From Mesostigma viride (lineage: Eukaryota > Streptophyta > Mesostigmatophyceae > Mesostigmatales > Mesostigmataceae), in the NCBI GenBank assembly GCA_009746045.1, contig RPFO01000156.1:1669381-1733380 (forward strand): a stretch of DNA of 64,000 nt. The letters run 5' to 3'. The translations under genes and the position numbers were made by a program. The notes below the pieces were generated by a model that was not told the origin of the DNA, did not search any database, and saw only the letters and a list, made by a program, of their open reading frames with translations. Of the stretch, positions 34,901 to 44,943 are shown piece by piece (position 1 is the first letter of the stretch; every line of letters starts with the position of its first letter).

Positions 34901-37900
34901 GGGCCTGAGACAAACAGAAAAGCTCACAGGCTCTATCAGAACGAAGATAACGCTAACGCGGCCCTGTACAGCATTGGCCAGGGGATGCATCTGTACAAAA
35001 CCATCCAGGCTGTCGGGACGTGATGCGAAGGTGGATCTGCATTCTGAAACACAAACACTGCCATGAAGACCGGGGAGTGCGCATGCGTCTCGAGCAAGAA
35101 GACTCCCAGGCTGGCATGAGCCCAAGAGAAGACCCCGACAACACTCCACAACAGACGGGCAGCGCAGCTTGAGGGGAGGATGCCCAAGCACCGGATGGGC
35201 GCTGCCGGTCACATCCCCAGCGACAGAGAAAACACTTGTCAAGCAACCATGGCAGAAAGCCAACGGCCATTGTTGCAAGCAAGAATAACAAACAGCAAAG
35301 ACCATCGAATGGGCTTGGCGCACGCACCCGAGCGGGCTGGTGCCGCTGGCAGATGCTTGGCAAGGAGAAAGGGAAACAAAAACAACACAAAGGCATGCCA
35401 TCGAGGATTCAGCTGGAAGCGCCCGAGTGGGTGCACATCCTGGCCAGTCCAGCAACAACCGTAGCGATGGCACAACGCAGTGGGCACCGTCTAACCACAG
35501 GTCCCCGCCCCCTCTGATGATGACATGCGCAAAGCATGGCAGACAGGGGACCAAGAACGCCATGCATCGCCAATGCATGCACAAGGCAAAGGCAACGCTT
35601 GGGTGGCTGTTTCAGGCACAACATCGCCGTCAGGCGAAGGCACTCACCATGTCCCTGGCGTCCACGCTAATCCCCTTGTTCTCCACCAGGTACTTGACCA
35701 ACGCCAAGCTGCCACTCTCAGCAGCCAAGTGAAGCACAGTTCTCTCCCACTGTGTTGCAAGCCAAGGGTGCAAAGCGCAGCCATGCATGTGTGCAAGGCA
35801 ACCATGGAGAACGGCCAATCATCAGCCCATGGCCCTGCAAAACCCATGTAACAACACACTTGTTGCAACAGTGTACAAGGGGCAACGGGCTGCACGCGCA
35901 CGTGCACAAGGACGCAGCCCCACGAGTGTTACGAGGAAGAGAGGGCAGCGCCCAACAAGGGAGCGCCAGATGACCGATTGCGTGCCGTCATGCCAGAAGC
36001 AAACACACGCGCGTTGCTCCTGGCGTCCAAGCTCAGCCCCTGCCCATCCACCAGGTACACAACCTACTAAGGCAATGGTTGGTGCATTGATGGGCCAGGT
36101 TTATACTACTCACATTCGAGGACAAGATGAGCCTACTTGTTCTGTATTGGCACTGATTCGATGAAGGAGGGGGGACATCCCCCCCTAAAATCGTACATGA
36201 GCGTACTCCCTGGTTTGGCCTACCGCGCCGCTTGGCGCCAGCCAAAGTGAAAAAAGGCTGAGTGCGCTCTGTAAGCCAAAAGGCTGCGCCGGATCGAAAA
36301 CGGCAACTTTGGGAGTGTGCTACGTGCTACGTGGCTTGTACGACACGTGGCACTTTTTGTAGCATCTCTTAGTAGAAGCTCTTAGTAAGCGATAGTATTA
36401 GCATAGTCTCCAAGTAGAAGCAGTTTAATGATGATTAAACATTTCGTACTGCAGTGCTCCGTCTTCAGGTGGTTGTTGGTGCAACGGTGGTCTGCAAGAC
36501 TGCAACTCAAGAATGACGTCAAGCCGGCGGAAATTCGATGCCTATTGCCTGACGCCAGGTCCGGTGTCAGAATCAACAACAACAACCTAACGCCTGCCTG
36601 AAAGCTGATACGTCTTCCTAGAATCAACCAATACTTGGTAAGTTCTCAGCGTAAGTTGTAAGTACAGCAGGGCCAAAGCGGACTCCTGCACTTAAAATCA
36701 AACGCCTGACCGAGCTAGCGGGATCACCAGAGCGCACTCCTTTCCTAAAACCAGGCACCGGACCGGCGGGAGGAGTTAGCTCCTCAAAATTTTTCTTCGC
36801 GCCGCCCTAAAAATTTCGACAGGAGTACACTCCGTCGCAAAAATTCTGCCGCCGGACACATTTTTTCCCGTTTTTGGAGTTAGCTCCACGTCCGGAGGTG
36901 CCGTGCCGGACACACGACTGAGTGTGCTGTTTGGGCTGGATGTCCCCCCTCCTTTCGATGACTACAAATCAGGCGTCAAGACGGCAGCAGGTCTGATCTT
37001 GTAAAGGCATGATGGTTCACCACGACTCCCCTTACACGCGTGTGCTCGGATGCCCTTCCTCGTGCGCAAGCTTTGACACCGCCTCATGGAGCAACGGCAT
37101 CACGGCACCGGCCCAGGCTGACCAACTTGTCATGGATAGCTCCTGTTATGCAAATGAGACAGGAACACGGTGGCTCTCGCGCCACATATCATGCGGGCAT
37201 GGCACCGCATTTCGACAGGTGTCCCCATGGCTCTGCTTGAGCTTCTCCCACAAAAAACACTTGTGAAGCACCCAGGGCAGAAAGCCAGTGGCCATTGTTG
37301 CAAGCAAGAACAACAAACAGCAAGGACCACCAAATGGGCTTGGCGCACGCACCCAAGTGGGCTGGTGCCGCTGGCAGATGTCATTCCATGCATGCAAGCT
37401 TAACTTGGGGATGCCCACTAAAGGGTTTTGGGTTTTGGGTGTAACCCGTTAACCCCAATATTCCAGGCCCACATGAACCAGTTATAAGAAGGTAGCATAG
37501 TGCACACAAGCACTGCTCTTCCCTAGCTGATGACCATCACGTGATCGTATGCGTGCCCTGGTGCAGCAAACCTTGTCCTTGGCGTTGATGTCGGCACCGC
37601 CCGCTATTAGCTGCTGAACGGTGTCCAGGTGCCCTGCCTTGGCTGCACGAAGCAGCGGCGTCCGCCCGTACTGCACGTGGCATTGAACACCGGCGAAACA
37701 ATCATGCAGGAGCAGGCATGAGAAGCCTTTTCAAGTCAGCATCTCTGCCTATGTGGAATCACGGAAATTTACTATATACGATACACGGGCGCAGTTACCT
37801 CTGTACTGGACATTTCTGACCTCGGTCAACTCCAAGACTGCGGTCCATACGTCAACGAGCCTTGTCCAGTTCCTCATAATTGCTAATGTGGGAGTGGTCA

Positions 37901-40626
37901 GGTTTGCAGACAAAATTGTCGACAGAGCAGGCTAGCACCGCCTTCGTGTGACGTACCTCATCGGCGACATTCACGTCCCTCAACAGCTCCAACAACGCGG
38001 CCGTATCCACCGCGGGCTCCCGGGCCGTAACCACCGCGGGCGCCCGGGCCGCAGCCTGTCCCATCCAGGATGGCGGCCAAGACATGTTGGAGAGGCACGG
38101 AGGACAGCTGTCCATCACAGGGTTAGGAAAGGATTGCGTTGTGCAGAAACACCTGCATCCGTGTCTGCCATTTGTCGCAGAGGGACTGCGAGCTATGGAT
38201 CAGTAGGCTCTGGTGGGTGGGTGACTTGGGTGCCAGTTTTACTCACACTCTCTGTGAAGCTCTCACTTACACGTAGACGTGTACCGATGCCGAAGCGCGG
38301 TGAAACACATCAGCACGCGGAAACAGCAGAAAGGTGGCAGATGTCCTAGGTGGACATAGCCGAGGTGGATGGACTGATCCCAAAGTGGCAAACGTGCAGG
38401 TGACAACAAACAGTGTGCACTGGTCTACGCAACCCCTCCGACTCTCCATCACCCCACCTTCCCTGGCCATGGAGGGGGTTTGAGCGCATGGCAGCCCAGA
38501 GAGTCACACCAATGGTCTACGCAACCCCTCCGACTCTCCATCACCCCACCCTCCCTGGCCATGGAGGGGGTTTGAGCGCATGGCAGCCCAGAGAGCCACA
38601 CCAATGGTCTACGCAACCCCTCCGACTCTCCATCACCCCACCTTCCCTGGCCATGGAGGGGTTTGAGCGCATGGCAGCCCAGAGAGCCACACCAATGGTC
38701 TACGCAACCCCTCCGACTCTCCATCACCCCACCTTCCCTGGCTATGGAGGGGTTTGAGCGCATGGCAGCCCAGAGAGCCACACCAATGGTCCACGCAACC
38801 CCTCCAACTCTCCATCACCCCACCTTCCCTGGCCATGGAGGGGTTTGAGCGCATGGCAGCCCAGAGAGCCACACCGACGGTTGGGAGCGCCGAAATAGAA
38901 ATGACGCCCAGCCCGGTCATCGGTAGCAAAGGCGACAAGTACTTGCGCCGTGTTGCAGTGTTTAGGCTACGACAGCCCTAAGCACTGACCACTCATGGGA
39001 GGTGGTCGGGCGCACGGTGACCGCCGACACTTTTGTGGATGCGGTGCCCAGCATGATGCGATGCACAGCTTCAGGCAGCTGCACCATCACATGATCTGAC
39101 AAGCTGCGGGCGAAAAATCCGTGGGACAGCTGCAGGAGCAAGGGGGAAAGCGGTGTCGGGTTGCACATGCCTCCACCGGCCGCAACGATGCATGTCGCAT
39201 GGTGATTTTGAGTCTGCAGATGGGAGGAAGCGCCATGAAAGCTGGCCTGTTACCGGCATGACCTGAACGAGATTGCGGCTGGGGTGTGCCTCTTGGACCG
39301 CAAGGGGACGATGGTGGCTGGAACGGAAACACCCTGATCTGGCATGCAGCCCTCAATAAACATCAAAGAGAAGCAAGCCGCAGGAAAAGGCTGCCTGGCT
39401 TGAGCTTTACAAAAAGCTTCCATACCATTGGGAGGAACTACCACGATGTGTGAGTCAGGGATAGTAACCCACACTACTCTTACCTGACCATCCATCCTCT
39501 GCCGCAGCACCGCCAGGATCTCCGCGAAGGTGGGCCGCTCCGCCGGTTCGAACGCAAAGCAGCGACGTGCGAGGTCTGCCAGGACTCCGGGCAGGCTTGC
39601 TGGGATGGGCGGCGACTTCTTCTGTACAGTGATGATGGCCACGACCTGAAACATGTTCAGGCCAGCCCAGGGCGGTGTGCCGGATGCCATCTCCACCAGT
39701 ATGCACCCAAACCCCCACGCATCGGCAGCAAGGCTAATGCCCCCGAATGTGTCCGGCATCCACTGCTCCGGTGCCATGTAGTTGGGAGTGCCATGGGCAC
39801 CGCCGGACGTGGGCATGTAGCGCGACATGGTGTTGGTGCGCAGAGCTGAAATGCCAAAGTCGGCCACCACCGCACGCCCGTACCTGTCCAGCAGGATGTT
39901 TGCGGACTTCAAGTCCAGCACCATGATGCCCCTCTTGTGCAAGTCAGCAACGGCTAGCGCGATGTCCCGACCAATGCTCAGCAGCCGGTCCAATGGGAGG
40001 CCTGCGGGAGCGGCTGCTGCACCATTGTTGGTGCCTGCCTGGGCAGGTTGCTGCTGCTGTTCACGCAGCACCTGCTCCAACGAGGCCACGTAGCGCGGCA
40101 TGACCATGGCGGGTTGGCCATTAATGCTGGCAACCCCGATGAGGCGGCACACATTGTGGCAAAACAGGGAGGCCTGGTACGAAAACTGAACCTCCTTACG
40201 AAAATGGGCCGTTTCAGCACCCGTCAGTCCTGCCAGAATAGGAAACATCTTCACCACAACCTGCTGCCCCAACGGTAGTAGCTCTGCCTCCAAGACGTTA
40301 GCCATCAACCCTCTGTGAATGACGTTGCCAAGATTCAAACGTTCTTGGGCAATGCTCGGAATGGAGACGTCCATGTTGTCAATTCCTAGTCTCTGGCGTT
40401 CCGTCTGCTGCCTGATAAATTGCTCGATAAGAGAGCGCAACGCCAAGACTGGCGTAAGTCTTCTGTCTGAAAGTACCAAGTTCGTAAGCGGATCGGTCTG
40501 ATGTCCGCGAGCGAACCACTGCTCGATGGAAACCCTCTCGTAAACCTGGCCGGTTTCCACCAGCATGACAGGGTCTTGCATCAGGTCGCCGGAAATGGGA
40601 CATAGGTACTCCGCTGGAGGCTCCAT
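28978..40626 (-). CDS. U-box E3 / protein kinase / ankyrin repeat protein, multi-exon
   Basis: Exon 1 (40626-39484, 381 codons) encodes a U-box (about residues 5-75: YLCPISGDLMQDPVML, YERVSIEQWF, TDPLTNLVL), then a kinase domain (VVVKM lysine, catalytic loop IMVLDLKSANILL with V-L-D in place of H-R-D, VADFGIS, YMAPEQW). It ends in phase 0 at CAG|GTAAGA. Downstream phase-0 ankyrin exons are: one ending at 37956 (LLRDVNVADE), 37670-37572 (exactly 33 codons, YGRTPLLRAAKAGH), 35749-35648, 34191-34090, 32610-32509 and 30990-30889 (each 34 codons), and a terminal exon 29064-28978 (NGYTALDFASIYGK, stop TGA). Usual plant kinase/U-box proteins put the kinase first; here the U-box leads. That all exons belong to one transcript is inferred from strand, phase and splice sites. 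An extra exon near 38990-39150 is possible. Confidence 0.72.
30000..37390 (-). repeat. Four ~1.6-kb tandem units plus a partial fifth, each carrying an ankyrin exon
   Basis: Unit starts recognisable by CATCATGCGGGCATGGCAC lie near 30017, 31655, 33276, 34788 and 37188. The spacing is about 1.5-1.6 kb once the 789-bp transposon in the fourth unit is removed. Each full unit holds a 102-bp phase-0 ankyrin exon between an AG acceptor and GTGAGTGCC. Each also has a half-length ankyrin remnant (LVEYLVDGQGLSLDARSN-like, near 31290, 32910, 34470 and 36030) with no valid donor. The fifth unit (37165-37390) lacks the exon. Units are mostly 85-95% alike by eye, so the expansion is recent. Confidence 0.88.
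36165..36953. mobile_element. 789-bp non-autonomous TIR transposon in the ankyrin array
   Basis: The ends are inverted repeats starting AGGAGGGGGGACATCC. The insertion is flanked by the 8-bp duplication TTCGATGA (36157-36164 and 36954-36961). Neighbouring units carry the uninterrupted site (ATTCGATGACTACAAATC), which proves the insertion. It has no ORF. Inside, several copies of AGYGYACTCC-like motifs occur in both orientations. An 8-bp duplication is typical of hAT-like elements, but the ends do not look like hAT; superfamily unassigned. Confidence 0.85.
38424..38880. repeat. ~91-bp minisatellite, five copies
   Basis: The unit begins CTACGCAACCCCTCCGACTC and contains CCATGGAGGGGTTTGAGCGC. 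Five near-identical copies lie in the intron after the U-box/kinase exon. Units differ by single substitutions and one G in a G-run. Open frames across it on both strands arise from the period, not from selection. Confidence 0.9.
39484..40626 (-). CDS. U-box + kinase exon (exon 1 of the U-box/kinase/ankyrin gene)
   Basis: A single 1,143-bp exon from ATG to the donor CAG|GTAAGA. The U-box should recruit an E2 ubiquitin-conjugating enzyme. The kinase keeps the essential lysine, the catalytic aspartate, DFG and APE, so it is probably active. A Gln/Ala-rich linker (REQQQQPAQAG) interrupts the N-lobe/C-lobe junction. If the donor were not used, the frame would continue to a stop at 39250. Confidence 0.9.
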
Positions 40627-41229
40627 GCCCCACGTTATGACTGCACTTTCTTGGTAGCTGGACAGTATTTGACGGAAGTCAAAGTAAATAAGTCATTCGA
40701 AGTGCTGCGCTCAAAATTTATCCGACCGAATGCTTAAACGTGCAGCGATCCGCGCGCGCGACGTGAAAGCATGTTTGGGTCTTAGCCGACCACTGAAATG
40801 CAATCAAGCTGGACAAGCTAGATCAAATATTGAGAATTTGACAATTACGTGTTCGGCATCAAACACGAGCGTGGCCACCGGTTGAGAGGTGCATGCAGGC
40901 TTATAATCGGGCAGTTTGGTACTAACTTTTGAAGACCACACAATTAACACTAACGGTACTTTGCCTAAAACTCATCATTCGAACATCCCTATCATGCCAT
41001 GTAATGACTAACTCCAAAGGCGCACAGGCGGAAGGGGCCCCAAGAGGCAAGAAGCGGCCCAAAACATGTAAAATTATTAGCGTCCGTCGAGAACGAAAAA
41101 ATTTCGCAAGGCGCGAGTTTGCGGTGTCCGCCACTGTCCTGCGTCACACACGACGGTCATCCAGGATTGGATTTTTACAATCGCCTGCCACGTGGCAAAG
41201 GCTTTCCAGCAAAAGAGAAAACATGAGCA
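40627..41229. other. Upstream region of the U-box/kinase gene
   Basis: It should hold the promoter of the minus-strand U-box/kinase gene. I see no clear TATA box or other defined site, and no supported gene. Confidence 0.35.
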
Positions 41230-42320
41230 TGAGTTCGAGCCCGGCTTGGACATTCATTGACAACGGTGGTGGTGGCTCTGGTTACCGCCTAGCTGTCCGA
41301 CCTGATTTAAATGCGGATGATACCACCCTCATTGCGCGCCCCGAGCACATTCAGACCTGGCTGGACTGCCTGGGCTTGGAGGCGCGGGCGGTGGGGTTGG
41401 ATGAGATTAGCGTCAAAACTGAGGCGATGGTCATCATGATTGCCGGTTGGGTCTTCCAGTCGCCCGCCGCTGCCGTGGCTGCTAGACGGGACGGAGGCCC
41501 CGTTCCGTGATCGCTTCAAACTGTTAGGGAGCACTCCCCGACACCGCCGACGATGTGGACATCCGCATCGGCCTGGCCTGGGCTAGGCTTCGTTCGTTAA
41601 ACTGAAGAATGATTACTGGCGCTCGAAGGGCCTGGGCGAGCACGGCAAACGAATGCTCTCATCAAGGTCCTCGTCCTCACGGTGCTTACGTATGGCGCCG
41701 AGGCATGGACACTCACGGACACAGTGGCCGCCAATCTAGACGGCACGGTTTACAGGATGCTCCGACAGGTCAGTCCTGAATGTAGGGTTCAGTTTTCCAA
41801 GCGTAGGTAATTAGAGTCTTTGTATCAGGGTATGCCTCGCATTTCGGACGAGATTAGGCAGCGTAGGATAGCATTTGTAGGACATCTTGCTCGCACCAGT
41901 CAGGTAGATACCGCCCTTGGTCTGGCTGGCCCCCAGCGGCAAGCTTGGCCAACCAGGGCGGCACATCCTGACCTGGCCTGGCCCCAAGGACATTCCTAGA
42001 AAGCTGGGTAAACCGGCCTGTCATGAACTACACACAGATGTTGCTGGCCGACCTAGTGGTCCCAGGTCGATCAGTTTGAACACCGCATTCACTCCCTCTC
42101 TCTTCTTTGGACCGCTACTATGCAGAACAAGAAGAGGTGGCAGAAGATTGTCCAGGCTCACACGCCAGCCCCTGACCCCTGTGGGCAAGCCCGCCCCCCC
42201 CCCCCCAAGCGGAAGAGACGCTTGCAGAGTAGCCTAGTTAGGATTTTCTAGACTAGATAGCTTAGAGTTAGCTTAGTTCGATTTATACGCGGCTCCGCCC
42301 AAGTACCTCCACCCATTAAA
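41230..42320 (+). mobile_element. LINE-B 3' fragment, copy B1
   Basis: A 5'-truncated copy starts near GAGCCCGGCTTGGACATT. It keeps a damaged YADD region (LNADDTTLIARPEH), then LDCLGLEARAVGLDEISVKTEA, LTYGAEAWTL and the C-terminal Gly-Arg-His block (QPGRHILTWPGPK). Frames change repeatedly, so it is dead. It runs into a (CAATT)n tail at 42321. The final hairpin of the family is missing from this copy. Confidence 0.75.
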
Positions 42321-42515
42321 AAATTCAATTCAATTCAATTCAATTCAATTCCATTCCATTCCATTCCATTCCATTCAATTCCATTCAATTCAATTCAATT
42401 CAATTCAATTCAATTCAATTCAATTACATCCAATTACATTCAATTCAATTCAATTCAATTCAATTCAATTCAATTCAATTCAATTCAATTCAATTCAATT
42501 CAATTAATTAAATTA
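42321..42515. repeat. (AATTC)n pentamer array joining two LINE-B tails
   Basis: About 190 bp of CAATT units with an inner block of CCATT variants. It lies exactly between the 3' end of B1 (+) and the 3' end of B2 (-), so it looks like two fused retroelement tails. Confidence 0.9.
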
Positions 42516-42945
42516 TAACATGCCTCCGTTGGGAGATCATGTAGCACATATTCCTTGATGGGTGGTGGAGTGGAGAGAGCCGCGTAATCGGACTAACCTA
42601 ACGCTAATCTAGCTAGTCTAGAAAAATCCTAACTACCCTACTCATCAAAACGCTTCCTCCTCTTGGGGGGAGGTGGCTTGCCCACTGGGTCGGGCGTGTG
42701 AGCCTTGACAATCTTCTTCCACCGCATCTTGTTCTGCATGGCAGTCCAAAGAAGGGAGAGAGAGTGGATGCGGTATTCAAACTGGGCTGGGACCAGTAGG
42801 TCATCCAGCAACATCTGGACGTAGTTCGTGGCATGTTTCCCTACCCTTTTGGGAATGCCCTTGGGGCCAGGCCAGGTCAGAATGTGCCGCCCTGGCTGGC
42901 CAAGCCGCTGGCCAAGCCGCCCTCCACCCATCCAGCAAGGAATAT
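42516..42945 (-). mobile_element. LINE-B 3' fragment, copy B2
   Basis: In minus orientation: coding remnant QPGRHILTWPGPKGIPKR...KKIVKAHTPDPVGK with stop near 42640, a 3' UTR of about 100 bp, then the terminal hairpin at 42519-42541 (CATG/CATG and CTCC/GGAG stems, CAAC loop) and the tail to its left. Confidence 0.75.
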
Positions 42946-43000
42946 GTGCTACATGATCTCCCAACGGAGTCATTAAATTAAAAATAAATTAAATTATAAC
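42946..43000 (+). mobile_element. Isolated LINE-B 3' terminus (about 30 nt plus tail)
   Basis: ATATGTGCTACATGATCTCC and the hairpin at 42952-42973 (ATGA/TCAT, CTCC/GGAG, loop CAAC) are followed by a TAAATTAAAAATAAATT-type tail that abuts the tail of copy B3 in the opposite orientation. It may be a very short 5'-truncated insertion. Confidence 0.6.
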
Positions 43001-44060
43001 ATGCCGCCGTGGGGAGGTCATGTAGCACATATTCCATGATGGATGGGGTGGAGGAAGCCGCGTGATCGAACTATCCTAACTCTAAGCTATCTAGAAAATC
43101 CTAACTACACTACTCATCAAAACGCCTCCTCCGCTTGGGGGGAGGTGGCTTGCCCACAGGGTCGGGCGTATGCGCCTTGACAATCTTCTTCCACCGCGTC
43201 TTATTCTGCATGGCAGTCCAAAGACGGGAGAGAGAGTGGATGCGGTGCTCAAACTGGGCTGGGACCACTAGGTCGTCCAGCAACATCTGGATGTAGGTCG
43301 TGACAGGTTTCAGCTACCCTTTTGGGAATGCCCTCGGGGCCAGGCCAGTTCAGAATGTGTCGCCCTGGCTGGCCAAGCCGCTGGGGGCCGGCCAGGCCAA
43401 GGGCGGTGTCGACCTGGCTGGTGCGAGCAAGGTGTCCTACAAATGCTATCCTACGCTGCCTAATCTCGTCCGAAATACGAGGCATGCCATGATACAAAGA
43501 TTCTGATGATGGAAACTCGGAAAACCCTACGTTAAGGACCTGTCGGAGCATCCTGTAAACCGTGCCGTCTAGCCTAGCTGCCAGTTTGGGTGGGATGGTC
43601 CACGCCTCGGCGCCATACGTGAGCACCGTGAGGACGAGGACCTTGAAGAGCATGCGCTTGCGGTGCTCGCCCAGGCCCTTCGAGCGCCAGTAGGGTTTGA
43701 GCGAACGGAGCTTGGCCCAGGCAAGGCCAATGCGGGTGTCCACGTCGTCGGCGGTGTCAGGAAGCCAGCTCCCTAACAGTTTGAAGCGGTCGCGGAACGG
43801 GACCGTTGTCCCGTCGAGCAGGCGCGGCAGCGGCGGTGGGTTGAAGGCCCCAATCACCATCGCCTCAGTTTTGACACTAATCTCCAACCCCACCGCCCTC
43901 GCCTCCAGGCCCAGACAGTCCAGCCAGGTCTGAATGTGCTCGGGGTCTCGATGAGGGTGGTGTCATCCGCGCATAAATCAGGTCAGCAAGGCGGTAACCA
44001 GGTCTAACCCCGCCGTGCTCTTTCACGTTAAGGATGTCCAAGCCTGGCTCGAACCCCTTA
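43000..44060 (-). mobile_element. LINE-B 3' fragment, copy B3
   Basis: The best preserved copy. The minus-strand ORF 43893-43249 reads LEISVKTEAMVIGAF, FKLLGSWLPDTADDVDTRIGLA, LVLTVLTYGAEAW, RRIAFVGHLARTSQVDTALG and QPGRHILNWPGPEG; a frameshifted YADD region precedes it near 43970. The layout is the post-RT C-terminal domain of a LINE related to LINE-A, which has the matching HLARTDQVDTD block. The 3' hairpin is at 43000-43022. The copy is 5' truncated near 44060. Confidence 0.8.
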
Positions 44061-44943
44061 AGAGCAGTAAAGTGTTATAATTTAATTTAATTTTGTAAAT
44101 TGGGGTTGAGGGTTCCTTTATTGCATGGCGGGTACCCAGGTGACACAGAGACTACGTTTACACAAGGTGACTACGTTGACACAATTTTACCCTGACTAGG
44201 TTGTCGCCACAATTTTTAGTTACCCCGACTAGGTTGTCGCCAGTTCTCAAATTGTCAAAATGGTCACTTCATTCACGCTGGCAGACTACCTATACGGACT
44301 AGGTACCTGCGGACTGCTTGACGCGGAGTCGCCGGGCTTCAAGTTCTGGAACTTACCAAACTCGCCGCGAGATGCCGCCCCGCCATTTTCTACTTCACTT
44401 TTCGTACATGGCTTGCGTTGGGTTCATCGACGAGCATCGACGGTGCAATCCGACGGCGGAGAATAAGTTCGCCAAAGCACAGCGCGACGCAATGGCTCTT
44501 TTCCATGTACAACGTGAGATGCAACGTCCGCAACGCTGACCGGAAATTCCGTCCAACACCATCGTACAGTACTACCAGTCAACCTCTTAATTTGCTGCAT
44601 TTTAGCCGTCGAATCAGGGTCAAATGCACAATTGATCTTGAAACGTCTCCATTCGTCTCCGGGACACTTCCGCGACTTATAGGTACTTTCCGTCACCCTT
44701 GACATGTTGTCGTACAATACTACAAATTCACGCCAACAGAAACTCGCGTCAAAAAATATATCTCGATAGTGTCATGCCTCTTATCTAATTTCAAAGTACC
44801 TCTAAAATAATCTTGGCCCCCGCCCTCCGACAATTTGACCATTTGACAAAAAGAGCAAGACTACGTGCTTTTAATTTAATTTAATTTGATCCTTGTGTGG
44901 TCTATTATTTTTACATCCCAGGATACAATCGGTCTCATCTCTC
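44061..44943. other. Intergenic stretch, no gene seen
   Basis: AT-rich sequence with two TTTAATTTAATT runs (44070-44095, 44870-44890), probably old retroelement tails, and a CCCCGACTAGGTTGTCGCCA-like duplication near 44190-44235. No supported ORF. Confidence 0.45.

Noticed and set aside
29984-35584. Repeated minus-strand ORFs of 147-283 codons (Cys/Leu-rich) and plus-strand ORFs in the tandem units
   Set aside because: They are conserved only because the units are recent duplicates; the ankyrin exons lie in other segments and splice sites bound those.
38413-38981. ORFs on both strands over the 91-bp repeat
   Set aside because: Period-driven open frames in an intron; no domain.
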